Assembly: GCF_000024765.1 (NCBI RefSeq)
Contig: NC_013422.1
Span: 2,127,501-2,191,500, forward strand
Direction of reading: 5' to 3'
Origin: Halothiobacillus neapolitanus c2
GTDB lineage: Bacteria > Pseudomonadota > Gammaproteobacteria > Halothiobacillales > Halothiobacillaceae
Length of the DNA: 64,000 nt
Shown: positions 50,152 to 60,546 of the stretch, in pieces
Numbering within the stretch: position 1 is the first letter of the stretch
Layout of the letters: each line of letters opens with the position of its first letter
Made by a program: the position numbers and the translations under genes
The notes under the pieces: model-generated
Told to the model about the DNA's origin: nothing
The model's input: only the letters and a program-made list of their open reading frames with translations
The model's database searches: none

Positions 50152-51174
50152 TCAGCCATCATCTCGCACGTAAAACACTTCCGCTTCATCGCCATCGTCA
50201 TCTTCTTCATCCGTCACACGACGATGCAGGTTATCGCGGTATTCGGTCAACAGGGCAATCAGTTCGCGCATATCGTCTGGCATCGGTGCCTCGAAGCGCA
50301 TCTGTGTGCCGGTGACCGGATGCGCCAGCGTTAGGTATCGGGCATGCAAGGCCTGACGCTCGAAATGCCGCAGTACGTCGATCAGGGCGGTTGAAGCGCG
50401 CGGTGGTATTCGAGGGCGCCCACCGTAGACCGGATCGCCGATCACCGGATGACGAATATGCGCCATGTGGACGCGAATCTGATGGGTACGGCCGGTTTCC
50501 AGTTGCACGCGTAACCAGGTCTGCTCGCCGTAGTGCTGCAACACCCGATAGTGGGTGACGGCGCGCTTGCCGGTCGCCGTGACCGCCTGACGCTGACGGT
50601 CACGCGGATGACGCCCGATCGGCGCGTCCACCGTACCGCCCGCGACGACGTGCCCCATCACGACCGTGTCGTATTCACGCCGAATCTTACGCGCCGCCAG
50701 GTTCTCGACCAGAATTTTGTGCGCAGCCAGTGTCTTGGCAACCACCATCACGCCGGAGGTCTGTTTGTCCAGCCGATGCACCACGCCTGCGCGGGGCACG
50801 GAAACCAGACTCGGATCATGGAACAGCAGTGCGTTGACCAATGTGCCGTCCGGATTACCCGCCGCTGGATGCACCACGATATCCGGCGACTTGTTCAACA
50901 CGATGATCGCGTCGTCTTCGTAAATGATATCGAGGGGAATATCCTGCGGCACGGCCGCTACCGCCTCCTCGATTTCGGCCAGAAGTTCAACCGACTCGCC
51001 CCCCAGAACCGTCGCACGCGGACGTGCCACCTCGCCATCCAGCAAAATCTCGCCGGACTTGATCCAGTCCTGAATCCGGCTTCGGGAATAATCCGGCCAG
51101 CATTTGGCCAGAGCCTGATCCAGCCGTTGGCCGGCACACTCGGGAGGGATCAGTAGGGTTTCTTCAAGATGCAT
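50152..51174 (-). CDS. rluD: 23S rRNA pseudouridine synthase RluD
   Basis: RluD modifies U1911, U1915 and U1917 in helix 69. The 340-residue protein has an N-terminal S4 domain (QRLDQALAKCWPDYSRSRIQ). The catalytic motif VHRLDKQTSGVMVVAKT contains the nucleophilic Asp. ETGRTHQIRVHMAHIRHPVIGD follows. It is divergent from bamD, as in E. coli. Confidence 0.95.
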   Translation of the reverse strand: MHLEETLLIPPECAGQRLDQALAKCWPDYSRSRIQDWIKSGEILLDGEVARPRATVLGGESVELLAEIEEAVAAVPQDIPLDIIYEDDAIIVLNKSPDIVVHPAAGNPDGTLVNALLFHDPSLVSVPRAGVVHRLDKQTSGVMVVAKTLAAHKILVENLAARKIRREYDTVVMGHVVAGGTVDAPIGRHPRDRQRQAVTATGKRAVTHYRVLQHYGEQTWLRVQLETGRTHQIRVHMAHIRHPVIGDPVYGGRPRIPPRASTALIDVLRHFERQALHARYLTLAHPVTGTQMRFEAPMPDDMRELIALLTEYRDNLHRRVTDEEDDDGDEAEVFYVRDDG

Positions 51175-51357
51175 GTCGGTTCCAAAAAATAATACGCCAA
51201 TGGTGTCGATGGAAGATCGAACCGATTCAGAAAATCATTACTGCGATAACCCACACAGCCGAGTTGGTCAAGGCGGCTTGGTTTATGTGCGCTAATCTGC
51301 GAATATGGTGCGCTTAAATATACCCGCCACAGTTTCTAGATCAGGATTCACTCCAGT

Positions 51358-52179
51358 ATGTCTGCCCAAGCCCCTTGGTATCAAGTATTCCTCAGTCAAA
51401 AACTCTACAGCGGCATTCTTCTGGCCGCTGCCATCGGCCTGACGAGCGGTTGCTCGTGGTTCTCAAAGAATTCCGATCAGGATCAGGCCGAACTCGCCGA
51501 CCCGACGGTTTCTGCAGCCCAGCTTTACGATGAAGCCTCCAGCGCCATGCGCAGGGATGACTACGGCACAGCCATCAAGAAATTCGAAACCTTGGAAGGG
51601 CGCTACCCGTTTGGTGCCTACACCGAACAGGCGCAACTGGAAGTGGCCTACGCCTACTACAAATACAACGAGCCAGATTCTGCTATCGCGGCGGCCGATC
51701 GCTACATCCAGATTCACCCGCAGGGTAAAAACGTCGATTACGCGCTCTATATCAAAGGTCTGTCCAACATGGATCGCGGCGACTCTCTGATCAACAAGAT
51801 CGCCAAACCAAACCTCGCTTATCGCGATCAAAGCATCCTGCACAACGCGTATGCGGCTTTTTCCGAGCTCGTCACTCGTTTCCCGGACAGCAAGTATGTC
51901 GATGATGCCAGTGTCCGCTTGATCAAGATTCGCAACGATCTGGCCGAACATGAAATCTACGTAGCGCGGTATTACATGAAACGCGGCGCTTGGTTAGCCG
52001 CAGCCAATCGCGCGCAAACCGCACTCAGCAAGTACAACGGCTCAACCTCAACCATCCCCGCGTTGGAAATCCTGATTTCCGCATACAAGAAGTTGGGGCT
52101 CAAAACAGAAGCTGCCGATGCGGAGCAAATTCTCAAAGCGACCCGCGCTGCCAACAAGATTCCTGCGCCCAAGGCCTGA
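51358..52179 (+). CDS. bamD: Outer-membrane assembly lipoprotein BamD
   Basis: BamD is an essential lipoprotein of the BAM complex that inserts outer-membrane beta-barrels. The 273-residue precursor has a lipobox LTSGC with the lipidated Cys at residue 32. The n-region is unusually long, so a later start is possible. TPR-like helices follow, with QLYDEASSAMRRDDYGTAIKKFE, RYPFGAYTEQAQLEVAYAYY and RFPDSKYVDDA. Confidence 0.94.
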   Translation: MSAQAPWYQVFLSQKLYSGILLAAAIGLTSGCSWFSKNSDQDQAELADPTVSAAQLYDEASSAMRRDDYGTAIKKFETLEGRYPFGAYTEQAQLEVAYAYYKYNEPDSAIAAADRYIQIHPQGKNVDYALYIKGLSNMDRGDSLINKIAKPNLAYRDQSILHNAYAAFSELVTRFPDSKYVDDASVRLIKIRNDLAEHEIYVARYYMKRGAWLAAANRAQTALSKYNGSTSTIPALEILISAYKKLGLKTEAADAEQILKATRAANKIPAPKA

Positions 52180-52267
52180 TCCGTTCCTGCAACGCCTCTA
52201 GCGGCCTTTGGTCGCTAACCATCCAGACACGAAAGATCTGAAACACCTAAGCCCCAAGGTTCCCGTC

Positions 52268-53569
52268 ATGGACGAACGCGACGACACCCGCCCCAAGCTG
52301 CAAAACTCACCCAGAAAAGTCCTGTTTGCCAGCCTGATCGGCACCACCATCGAGTTTTTCGACTTTTATATCTACGCCACTGCCGCCGCTTTGGTGTTTC
52401 CAAAATTATTCTTCCCTGAATCGGACCCAACGACGGCCGTCCTACAATCACTGGCAACGTTTGCCATTGCCTTCTTTGCCCGACCGGTCGGCGCTGCCCT
52501 GTTCGGGCACTTCGGTGATCGCGTCGGCCGTAAAGCCACCCTGGTCGCCGCTCTGCTGACGATGGGGCTATCGACCGTGGCGATCGGCCTGCTCCCGACC
52601 TACGACAGCATTGGCGTCGTCGCCCCTACCCTACTTGCACTGTTTCGCTTCGGCCAGGGCTTGGGGCTGGGCGGCGAATGGGGTGGCGCGATCCTGCTGG
52701 CGACCGAAAACGCCCCGCCGGGAAAACGCGCCTGGTACGGCATGTTCCCTCAATTGGGCGCGCCGATTGGCTTCATTCTTTCCAGCGGCATCTTTCTGTT
52801 GCTGACCGCGTTTCTGACCGACCAACAATTTTTCGACTTCGGTTGGCGCATCCCTTTTCTTGCCAGCGCGGCACTGGTGATCGTGGGGTTGTACGTACGA
52901 CTGAAAATCACCGAAACTCCTGCCTTTCAGGAAGTGGTTGAACACAACACACGGGTCAAAACACCGATTGCCACGGTGTTTAAAAGCCACTGGAAGCCCT
53001 TGATTGCAGGCACGGTCATTGCCTTGGCGACATTTGTGACCTTCTACCTGATGACTGTGTTTGCACTGACCTACGGCACGGCGAAAAACGGTTTGGGCTA
53101 CAGTCGTGAAACCTTCCTGTTCGCCCAACTGTTTGCGGTCTTGTTTTTTGCGATCACCATTCCCGTTTCCAGCCTGATTGCGGATCGATTCGGTCGGCGT
53201 TTGACGCTGATCGTGATCACAATCGCGATCTTTTTGTTCGGCTTTGCGCTGGCCCCACTGTTCGGTTCCGGCAATCTGACGGGCGTTGTGGTGTTTCTGG
53301 TGCTTGGACTGGGACTGATGGGGCTGACCTACGGTCCGCTCGGCACACTTCTCTCTGAGCTGTTTCCGACAGCCGTGCGCTACACCGGCACATCAATGGC
53401 GTTCAACCTGTCCGGGATTTTCGGCGCCTCGCTCGCACCTTATGCGGCCACGTGGCTTGCCAGCCACTATGGGCTTAACTATGTGGGCTATTATCTCTCG
53501 GCCGCTGCCGCACTGACCTTGCTCGGCCTGCTCTCCATCAAGGAGACCAAGGATAAAACATTCCACTGA
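52268..53569 (+). CDS. MFS transporter, metabolite:H+ symporter (MHS) family
   Basis: The 433-residue protein has 12 predicted membrane helices. Hallmarks of the MHS subfamily are GTTIEFFDFYIYATAAALVFPKLFF-type N-terminus (residues 24-48), GHFGDRVGRKATL, and GLGLGGEWGGAILLATENAP. Related proteins carry shikimate, proline/betaine or dicarboxylates; the substrate here is unknown. The frame extends upstream to 52208, but MDERDD at 52268 has AAGG upstream and a usual N-terminal length. Confidence 0.88.
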   Translation: MDERDDTRPKLQNSPRKVLFASLIGTTIEFFDFYIYATAAALVFPKLFFPESDPTTAVLQSLATFAIAFFARPVGAALFGHFGDRVGRKATLVAALLTMGLSTVAIGLLPTYDSIGVVAPTLLALFRFGQGLGLGGEWGGAILLATENAPPGKRAWYGMFPQLGAPIGFILSSGIFLLLTAFLTDQQFFDFGWRIPFLASAALVIVGLYVRLKITETPAFQEVVEHNTRVKTPIATVFKSHWKPLIAGTVIALATFVTFYLMTVFALTYGTAKNGLGYSRETFLFAQLFAVLFFAITIPVSSLIADRFGRRLTLIVITIAIFLFGFALAPLFGSGNLTGVVVFLVLGLGLMGLTYGPLGTLLSELFPTAVRYTGTSMAFNLSGIFGASLAPYAATWLASHYGLNYVGYYLSAAAALTLLGLLSIKETKDKTFH

Positions 53570-53626
53570 GCAGCAGGCGAGGGCGTTACTCCCACCCGCC
53601 AAAATCCCGAACACCTACCCGGGTAC

Positions 53627-54394
53627 TTACTCGGTAGTAGTTTGTTCGGTAATCACGGGAATCAACATCGACGCCGGACGATAACCCGGCACCGCGCTGC
53701 CGTCCGGCAGGATTATATAGGGCGTACCACTCATGCCCAACTGCTCTGCCAATGCCATGTTCGCGTCGATCATGCTGTCCTTGCAGGCATCACCCGACAG
53801 GGGCTTGCGCGCCATCGCGATATCCACGTTCTTGATCTTGTCCTTGCTGCACATGATCTGCGAGGACTCGACATAGCCAGGCGAGCCCTTGCCCGCACGT
53901 GGCGTCAGGATGGTTTGAACTTCGATACCGGCTTTTTGCAGGGCCGGAATTTCACGATGCAATTTCTCGCAGAACGGGCAGGTCGGATCGGTCAGAATGG
54001 TGACCGTACCCTTTTTGGCGCCGTCGGCCGCAAAAATGACCTTGTGGTCTGTCGGCACGGTTTTAAGCAGCGCGACGCGCTCCTGATCACGGACTTTTTC
54101 GGTCAGATTGACCTGATTCTTGAGATCCAGCAGATTACCGGCGAACAGGTAGTGTCCGTCGGCAGTAACGTAGGCAATCTGCCCTTTGGAGACGATCTGG
54201 TAGATCCCTTTGATTGGGCTGGGTGCCACACTGTCGATTGGCAGTTGGGCCATCGATTGAGCCAACTCCTTGCGGATCGTCTGCTCATCGCTGGCCTGAT
54301 CTGCCCGCGCCATCGAGACGGATGCCATGACGGTCGAGGTGGCCATCGCCCCAAAAAACAGAGCGCGGAAAGTCACGGAACGGGAAAAACTCAT
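53627..54394 (-). CDS. dsbC: Thiol:disulfide interchange protein DsbC
   Basis: DsbC is the periplasmic disulfide isomerase kept reduced by DsbD. The 255-residue precursor has a Sec signal (cleavage after about residue 31, SMARA/DQ). An N-terminal dimerisation domain follows, then a thioredoxin fold with the active site TCPFC in LTDPTCPFCEKLHRE and the cis-Pro loop GTPYIILPDG. It follows xerD, as in E. coli (xerD-dsbC). Confidence 0.95.
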   Translation of the reverse strand: MSFSRSVTFRALFFGAMATSTVMASVSMARADQASDEQTIRKELAQSMAQLPIDSVAPSPIKGIYQIVSKGQIAYVTADGHYLFAGNLLDLKNQVNLTEKVRDQERVALLKTVPTDHKVIFAADGAKKGTVTILTDPTCPFCEKLHREIPALQKAGIEVQTILTPRAGKGSPGYVESSQIMCSKDKIKNVDIAMARKPLSGDACKDSMIDANMALAEQLGMSGTPYIILPDGSAVPGYRPASMLIPVITEQTTTE

Positions 54395-54446
54395 GTCAGA
54401 TCACTCTAAATAAAAAACCAAGGTAAAAATCTGGAATCAGCATAGC

Positions 54447-55382
54447 TTATCCACGGGGATGATGCTGTGCGTGCAATGCTTTCAGACGCGTGGTCGCCAC
54501 GTGGGTATAAATCTGCGTGGTCGATAGATCCGCATGCCCCAACAGCATCTGCAATACCCGCAAATCAGCCCCGTGGTTCAGCAAGTGAGTCGCAAAGGCA
54601 TGACGCAGGGTATGCGGCGAAGGCAGCCGCGCCAAGCCAGCCGCTAGGGCGTGGTGCTTGATGCGGTACCAGAACGCCTGACGCGTCATGCCATCGCCGC
54701 GCTCGGTGACGAATACGTTCGCGGACTCACGCCGCCCCAGCAACCCTGACCGCGCCTCGCGAAGATAACGACTCAACCAGACGATCGCCTCATCGCCGAT
54801 GGGCACCAATCGATCCTTGTTGCCTTTACCCGTTATACGCAACACGCCCTGCACGAGGTTAATCTGACCAAATTGCAGGCCGATGAGTTCCGTCACACGC
54901 AGGCCACTGGCATACAGCAACTCCAGCATCGCCCGATCCCGAAGCCCGATGGGCTCGGACACATCGGGCGCGGCAAGCAGGCGCTCAACCTCATTTTCCG
55001 AAAGCGCGTAGGGCAATGCACGCGGCAAACGGGGCGCTGCCAGGGCGGTGGTCGGATCATCCGTGCGTAGATTCTGCTGGCGCAACCAGCCGAAAAACCG
55101 CTTCAAGGATGAGCGCAAACGCGCGATTGATCGTGCCGATTGCCCGGAACTCATCCGCTCGCCAAGCAGCCGGGGCAAATCCTCTGCCGAGACTTCGTTT
55201 AGCCGCAAACCGGCACGCTGCCAGTCCAGTGCGGCCAGACGCAAATCGGAACGGTAGGCGCTCTGCGTATTTTTGCTCAAACCCTCTTCCAGCCAGAGCG
55301 CGTTGATGAATTCGTCGATCAGCCGTGCCGTATCATCATGCAAAACATGCTCATGAATTACATGGTGGGTTGGCGCACTCAA
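54447..55382 (-). CDS. xerD: Site-specific tyrosine recombinase XerD
   Basis: XerD works with XerC at dif to resolve chromosome dimers. The 311-residue protein has the SAM-like N-terminal domain (WLEEGLSKNTQSAYRSDL). The catalytic residues are Arg in LLYASGLRVTELIGL, Lys in GKGNKDRLVP, His-x-x-Arg in PHTLRHAFATHLLNHGADL, His in LLGHADLSTTQIY and the Tyr nucleophile in TTQIYTHV. The start is TTG, overlapping the VWA-gene stop (TTGA). Another TTG 13 codons later would give a more E. coli-like N-terminus. Confidence 0.93.
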   Translation of the reverse strand: MSAPTHHVIHEHVLHDDTARLIDEFINALWLEEGLSKNTQSAYRSDLRLAALDWQRAGLRLNEVSAEDLPRLLGERMSSGQSARSIARLRSSLKRFFGWLRQQNLRTDDPTTALAAPRLPRALPYALSENEVERLLAAPDVSEPIGLRDRAMLELLYASGLRVTELIGLQFGQINLVQGVLRITGKGNKDRLVPIGDEAIVWLSRYLREARSGLLGRRESANVFVTERGDGMTRQAFWYRIKHHALAAGLARLPSPHTLRHAFATHLLNHGADLRVLQMLLGHADLSTTQIYTHVATTRLKALHAQHHPRG

Positions 55383-56521
55383 TGTAAGCCCCCTCGATCA
55401 ATCATCGGCAAGACTCGCCCAAAAGGCGGTGGCTGCACTGTCGCAGGCCGCCCCCGAGTAGTCCGCAACAGAGCTGACGGCACGAGCCAAAACACGGGGA
55501 AACGCGGCGCTTGCTCGGGATACTGCCCAATAAGATCGGTGCAATACACCAAGGCATCCACGCCTGAATCGCCATTCAATCGAGAAAACACCGGACGAAA
55601 ATCTGTCCCGCCTCCGCCCGTTTCCGGCAATGTCAGCGCACCCGACAGGATCCGGTCGTCATGAATCCGGTTATCGCAGGTCAACAGGCGCAACTGAACA
55701 TTCAGCTTCCCTCGGAGTTGTTCCGCGTCAAACAGAAATTGCCGCACCCAAGCCGGATCGATCGAACCACTGACATCCAGCGCCAACACCAGATTCAACC
55801 GTTTTCCCGCCAGGCGGGGCAAAATGAACGGCTCAACCTGCCGCCTCGACGGACGACCAAACTGCCAGCGTTGATAAACACGCGAGACAAGCCACAGCTC
55901 CAACACCGCGCGCCAGTCGGTCGAATCATCACGTTTTATAATCGCGCCCGCCGCGCCATTGAAACCAGAAGAGGATCGACCATCGGTGGATTGCCGCGCC
56001 GCCACCACCTTGGCGGCCTGCTGCGCATCGAAATCGGTCGGTTCATCAGAGTCATCCTCTGCAATGGACGATGTCATATCCCGAGATGCAGCTGCGTCCC
56101 GTAACGTGCTGCCCTCCGGCTCGGCGCGGGCCATGTAACTTTCACCCGGCTGGCTGAGCGGTACATCGGCCCAGATCCCGTGATGATCATCATGCCAACT
56201 GGCCGCATCAGGGGGCACACCCAGAGAAACCAGAAAATCGGTTACCTCGACATCAAGACGCGCGTCAACGGCAGCCGGATGCCAGCGCCACGTGCGATGC
56301 CCCAACGCTGCATGCGCCGCCAGGTGCAATAACGCATGGTGCAACTCCTGCGTGCTTGCTTGCACCAGCCAGTCCTGCCGAAGCACCACAATGCAGTCTG
56401 CCAGCCCGACTGCGCCCCCCTGCCGTACCACCACACAAGGTTCAGGCAGGGCACGGATCAAGGCGGGCCAACGAGCCGCCATCGCTCGGCGGGCCAGATG
56501 CCAACGGGTTTCATCCGGCAC
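55379..56521 (-). CDS. VWA-like protein of the DUF2201/putative metallopeptidase family
   Basis: The 380-residue protein has an N-terminal putative metallopeptidase domain and a C-terminal VWA-like domain (VLALDVSGSIDP, GGGGTDFRPVF, DALVYCTDLIGQYPE). A variable acidic linker joins them. Where zincin relatives have HExxH, this one shows HALLHLAAH, so the catalytic Glu is absent. The frame opens at 56569. The GTG at 56521 has GGAG upstream and overlaps the MoxR stop by 11 bases, so it is preferred. The partner upstream gene is a MoxR-type AAA+ ATPase; such pairs act as chaperones or maturation factors. The client is unknown. Confidence 0.82.
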   Translation of the reverse strand: MPDETRWHLARRAMAARWPALIRALPEPCVVVRQGGAVGLADCIVVLRQDWLVQASTQELHHALLHLAAHAALGHRTWRWHPAAVDARLDVEVTDFLVSLGVPPDAASWHDDHHGIWADVPLSQPGESYMARAEPEGSTLRDAAASRDMTSSIAEDDSDEPTDFDAQQAAKVVAARQSTDGRSSSGFNGAAGAIIKRDDSTDWRAVLELWLVSRVYQRWQFGRPSRRQVEPFILPRLAGKRLNLVLALDVSGSIDPAWVRQFLFDAEQLRGKLNVQLRLLTCDNRIHDDRILSGALTLPETGGGGTDFRPVFSRLNGDSGVDALVYCTDLIGQYPEQAPRFPVFWLVPSALLRTTRGRPATVQPPPFGRVLPMIDRGGLH

Positions 56522-57605
56522 TTGGGGCTGCTCCAAACCCTTCGACAGGGGCCTTGGCACCGCGCACACTCACCCAGTTCGAAAAGGCGGGCTCGTCGAA
56601 CAAGCGATCCCCTTCAATCTGATGCAATTGTTCGATCAAACTGAAACTGAGGCGATCATCCGGCAACTCAACCGCCAATTTCAACGCCTCGTCGATACGG
56701 ATCCGTCCCTGATTCCGGGCAGTCAAAATGGCCCGGACCGCATCCATTTGCGCGGTTACATCGGTCAGTTGCGCCAGACTGCCCGGCTCATTCAACCAAC
56801 CGGCGACCGAGAACCCATCTTGTTCGCCGCCACCAACAAATTCGGCCAATGCCGCAGCCGCCTCGCGCCCCACACAGGCCGCGACATGGATCAAGGTTGT
56901 TTCATCGAACCCGGAAGAACTCGACCGGGCGCGCCGTTTGATCACCCGATCGGCAAATACCCAACTGCGCGGGCTGGGGAACGCCTTGACCTCTGGTTCT
57001 GGAAGAAACCGCGCTAACCAGTGCGGTTGTTCGGCCATAAAATCCCGCAGCACAGGATCAATACCCTGCCGCGCAGCCCACGCCAGCCAGGCATCTACAT
57101 CAGCCTGAAGTTCCACATGCATGAAGCGGTTGGCCAATGGCGCGGGCATGACATAGGTAATGCCCCGATCATCCAGGCGGTTGCCAGCGGCCACGATGCT
57201 CCAGCCTTCAGGCAGGCGGTAAGCGCCCAACCGTCGATCAAGAATCAATTGATAAGCCGCAGCAGCCACAGGCGGCGGTGCGGCATTGATTTCATCGAGA
57301 AACAACACGCCGTGCATGCCATCGCGGGCCTCATCCGGCAACTCATCCGGCGGTATCCAGCGGACCTTGCCGTTGTCGTGCAGGGGTATGCCGCGCAGGT
57401 CGGTGGGTTCGAGCTGGGAAAGCCGCAGGTCGATCAATGGATAACCCTGCACCGCCGCCGCATCGCGCACGAGATCGGATTTACCGATCCCCGGCGCGCC
57501 CCAGATCATCAAGGGCACCGCCCACTCTGGGGCAGTCAGTGTCTCGGATAGCAATTCGGCCAATGCGGGGGCATCGAGCGAGGGGACGGTTTGTTCAAAA
57601 CTCAT
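56511..57605 (-). CDS. MoxR-family AAA+ ATPase
   Basis: The 364-residue ATPase has Walker A WGAPGIGKSDLV (near 35-46), Walker B GVLFLDEINAAPP, sensor 1 AAGNR and the arginine-finger region PAPLANRFMHVEL. It is coupled to the VWA-like gene. MoxR/VWA pairs remodel partner proteins, often in metal insertion or complex assembly. CbbQ/CbbO is the Rubisco example in autotrophs, but this partner lacks CbbO features. A TTG two codons earlier could be used; the ATG at 57605 is chosen. Confidence 0.88.
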   Translation of the reverse strand: MSFEQTVPSLDAPALAELLSETLTAPEWAVPLMIWGAPGIGKSDLVRDAAAVQGYPLIDLRLSQLEPTDLRGIPLHDNGKVRWIPPDELPDEARDGMHGVLFLDEINAAPPPVAAAAYQLILDRRLGAYRLPEGWSIVAAGNRLDDRGITYVMPAPLANRFMHVELQADVDAWLAWAARQGIDPVLRDFMAEQPHWLARFLPEPEVKAFPSPRSWVFADRVIKRRARSSSSGFDETTLIHVAACVGREAAAALAEFVGGGEQDGFSVAGWLNEPGSLAQLTDVTAQMDAVRAILTARNQGRIRIDEALKLAVELPDDRLSFSLIEQLHQIEGDRLFDEPAFSNWVSVRGAKAPVEGFGAAPSAG

Positions 57606-57802
57606 GGTCAAAACTCATGTTCAATAATCAGGGGTGACTCGCTCAAATCGGCTCGATTCTGGGGGTATCAAGGTAACCCCTGATAAGCCAACTATGGTCA
57701 ATGAGGCCCGCATTTGGCAAAATTGCGGGTTCACTCATACAGGTCGCGTTGTTCGCAGCGGACCGATGCAGAAAGCCAGTCAAAGAAACTCAGGGGTATG
57801 TC

Positions 57803-59755
57803 ATGAATAATCTCGAATCGATTCTAACGGAAAACAGGGTATTCCAACCCAACCCCGAGTTTGCAGCCCACGCACGAATTGGTTCTCTGGATGCCTACAA
57901 CGCACTGGTCGCCGAAGCTCAAAACGATTACGAGGGCTTCTGGGCCCGTCAGGCCCGTGAATTTTTAACCTGGGATACGCCGTTCACCACCATTCTCGAC
58001 GATTCGAATGCGCCGCACTATCGCTGGTTTACCGACGGCAAACTCAATGCATCAGTGAATTGCATCGACCGCCATCTGCCCGCCAAGGCACAGAAAGTTG
58101 CGATCATTGCCGAAGCGGACGACGGCAGCGTACGCGAAATCACCTATCAACAACTGCACGATGAAGTCGCCAAACTTGCCAATGGCATCAAATCGCTCGG
58201 CGTCACCAAAGGCGACCGTGTGATTATCTACATGCCGATGATCCCCGAGGCCAGCATCGCCATGCTCGCCTGCGCACGCATCGGCGCCATTCACTCGGTG
58301 GTATTTGGCGGCTTCTCGGCCGAAGCGCTGCGCGACCGGATCAACGATACGGGTGCTCGCTTGGTCATCACCGCCGACGGCGGCATGCGCGGCGGACGAA
58401 CCGTGCCCCTCAAGTCTGCGGTCGACAAAGCGCTCGAAGCCGGATGTGCCAGCGTGGAGAAAGTCGTGGTATTCGAGCGCCTCGGCAATGCCGCGCTCAA
58501 CGCCGGCACAGATGTCGCCTGGAGCGCACTTATTGCCGACAAGTCAACCACCTGCGACCCCGAAATGGTCGAGGCCGAACACCCGCTGTTCCTGTTATAC
58601 ACTTCCGGCTCCACCGGCAAGCCCAAGGGCGTACAGCACGCCACCGGCGGATTTCTTGTCAATGCTGCACTCACCAATGCCTGGGTTTTCGACCTGAACG
58701 ACGACGATGTGTACTGGTGCACCGCCGATGTCGGCTGGATTACCGGCCACAGCTACGTCACCTACGGCCCGCTGGCACTTGGCGTTACTCAAGTCATGTT
58801 TGAGGGCATCCCCTCTTATCCAGATGGTGGCCGTTTTTGGCAGATGATCGAACGCCATAAAGTTTCCGTGTTCTACACCGCGCCGACTGCCATACGTGCC
58901 CTGATGAAGCTCGGCGATGACGTTCCGGCCAAGTCCGATCTTTCCAGCCTTCGCTTGCTCGGCACTGTGGGAGAACCCATCAACCCCGAGGCCTGGATGT
59001 GGTATCACCGCGTGATTGGCTCCGAGCGCTGCCCGATTGCCGACACCTGGTGGCAAACCGAAACCGGCGCCCACATGATCGCACCATTACCTGGCGCTAT
59101 CGCAACCAAACCCGGCTCCTGTACGCGTCCTTTACCTGGAATCATCGCGGACATTGTCGATGACGAGGGTAACCCCGTGGGGCACAATCAGGGCGGGAAT
59201 CTGGTCATCAAGAAGCCTTGGCCTTCGATGATCCGCACCATCTGGGGTGATGATGCCCGCTTCCAGCGCAGTTATTTTCCAGAAAAGCTCAAGGGTTATT
59301 ACCTCGCCGGCGATTCGGCGCGCCGCGACGACGATGGCTACTTCTGGATCATGGGCCGTATCGATGACGTGCTGAACGTATCCGGCCATCGCCTCGGCAC
59401 CATGGAAATCGAATCGGCGCTCGTGGCTCACCCGCTGGTGGCCGAGGCTGCCGTTGTCGGTAAACCGCATGATATTAAAGGTGAATCGATCGTCGCCTTC
59501 GTCGTCTGCAAAGGCGATCGTCCGGAGGGCGATGCCGCCGATGCCATGGTCAAAACCCTGCGCGACTGGGTTGCCGAGCAGATCGGCCCCATCGCCAAAC
59601 CCGACGACATCCGATTTGGCGACAACCTGCCTAAAACCCGCTCGGGGAAAATCATGCGCCGGTTGTTGCGCGGCATCGCCATCGGCGAGTTGCCTCAGGG
59701 CGATGTATCGACACTTGAAAATCCGGCTATCCTAGAACAACTTCTCGGTAAATAA
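57803..59755 (+). CDS. acs: Acetyl-CoA synthetase (AMP-forming)
   Basis: Acs activates acetate to acetyl-CoA through acetyl-AMP. The 650-residue protein has the P-loop-like [28 protein letters not shown], the [21 protein letters not shown] region and the C-terminal [12 protein letters not shown] follow. The last contains the Lys acetylated by Pat-type enzymes. The frame begins at 57701, but MNNLESIL at 57803 has GGGGT upstream and matches the family length. In a probable autotroph it would recover acetate. Confidence 0.96.
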   Translation: MNNLESILTENRVFQPNPEFAAHARIGSLDAYNALVAEAQNDYEGFWARQAREFLTWDTPFTTILDDSNAPHYRWFTDGKLNASVNCIDRHLPAKAQKVAIIAEADDGSVREITYQQLHDEVAKLANGIKSLGVTKGDRVIIYMPMIPEASIAMLACARIGAIHSVVFGGFSAEALRDRINDTGARLVITADGGMRGGRTVPLKSAVDKALEAGCASVEKVVVFERLGNAALNAGTDVAWSALIADKSTTCDPEMVEAEHPLFLLYTSGSTGKPKGVQHATGGFLVNAALTNAWVFDLNDDDVYWCTADVGWITGHSYVTYGPLALGVTQVMFEGIPSYPDGGRFWQMIERHKVSVFYTAPTAIRALMKLGDDVPAKSDLSSLRLLGTVGEPINPEAWMWYHRVIGSERCPIADTWWQTETGAHMIAPLPGAIATKPGSCTRPLPGIIADIVDDEGNPVGHNQGGNLVIKKPWPSMIRTIWGDDARFQRSYFPEKLKGYYLAGDSARRDDDGYFWIMGRIDDVLNVSGHRLGTMEIESALVAHPLVAEAAVVGKPHDIKGESIVAFVVCKGDRPEGDAADAMVKTLRDWVAEQIGPIAKPDDIRFGDNLPKTRSGKIMRRLLRGIAIGELPQGDVSTLENPAILEQLLGK

Positions 59756-59761
59756 CGTATA

Positions 59762-59790
59762 AAAAAAGGGAGTCGAACGGCTCCCTTTTA
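59762..59790 (+). terminator. Rho-independent terminator of acs
   Basis: AAAGGGAG pairs with CTCCCTTT, followed by TTTAT. The A run on the left also allows leftward function. Confidence 0.75.
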
Positions 59791-59835
59791 TCATTGCATC
59801 CCGATCACAACCCCAAAGCACAGGAAGGTCTTGTC

Positions 59836-60546
59836 GTGTCTACCTCAGAAAACTCCGTCAGTCGCAAAGTCAAGGTTTGGGACCTCCCGACTCGTCTGTT
59901 TCACTGGTTGCTGGTCATCGGGGTGTTTGCCATGTGGCTGACCGCCGATGTACTGGACCGACTCGGACTGCATATGGCCATCGGTCTCGCCCTGCTCGGC
60001 CTGATTGTGTTCCGGCTTGTCTGGGGATTCATCGGCAGCGATACCGCTCGGTTTGCACAATTCGTGCGTCATCCGAGACATACGCTTGCGTATCTTAGAG
60101 GAGTAAATCGAGGCGTCTGGCTCGGGCACAATCCCTTGGGGGCATTGTCAGTGCTCGCCCTCATCTTCTCGGTAATGGTGCAACTGGTGACCGGCCTATT
60201 CGCCAATGATCAGATTTTCAATGAAGGACCGCTTTCAGATTACGTCTCCGAAAGCACGCAAGATCTCATGAGTCTGATTCACGGGATTAATTTTAACGTG
60301 TTACTGGGCTTGATTGCGCTCCACTTGCTGGCGATTGCCTTCCATCAATTCAAAAAGCACGAGCCGTTGGTTCAAGCCATGATTACCGGCAAACGCGCGC
60401 TTCAACCCGATGAAACGGTGCAAAACCAAAACTTACGCTTTGCGGGCTGGTTTGCCTTTGTTATCGCCGCCCTTATCGGCGTCGGCGTCTGGTACCTGAT
60501 GAGCTACCACGCATCAATGGTTGCGGGCTGGCTGGGGCTGCATTGA
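59836..60546 (+). CDS. Cytochrome b561-family membrane protein
   Basis: The 236-residue protein begins with GTG (fMet-STSENSVSRKVKVWD) after AGGAAGG at good spacing. Four or five hydrophobic helices carry His residues in positions typical of b-type haem ligation: RLFHWLLV, GLHMAIG, and ALHLLAIAFHQF. The VWDLPTRLFHW motif is diagnostic of this diheme b561/Ni-Fe hydrogenase b-type family. Its electron partner is not encoded nearby. Confidence 0.85.
   Translation: MSTSENSVSRKVKVWDLPTRLFHWLLVIGVFAMWLTADVLDRLGLHMAIGLALLGLIVFRLVWGFIGSDTARFAQFVRHPRHTLAYLRGVNRGVWLGHNPLGALSVLALIFSVMVQLVTGLFANDQIFNEGPLSDYVSESTQDLMSLIHGINFNVLLGLIALHLLAIAFHQFKKHEPLVQAMITGKRALQPDETVQNQNLRFAGWFAFVIAALIGVGVWYLMSYHASMVAGWLGLH

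Noticed and set aside
55379-57605. CbbQ/CbbO Rubisco activase pair
   Set aside because: The VWA partner is short, has a DUF2201-type N-terminus and lacks CbbO features. No Rubisco genes are nearby.
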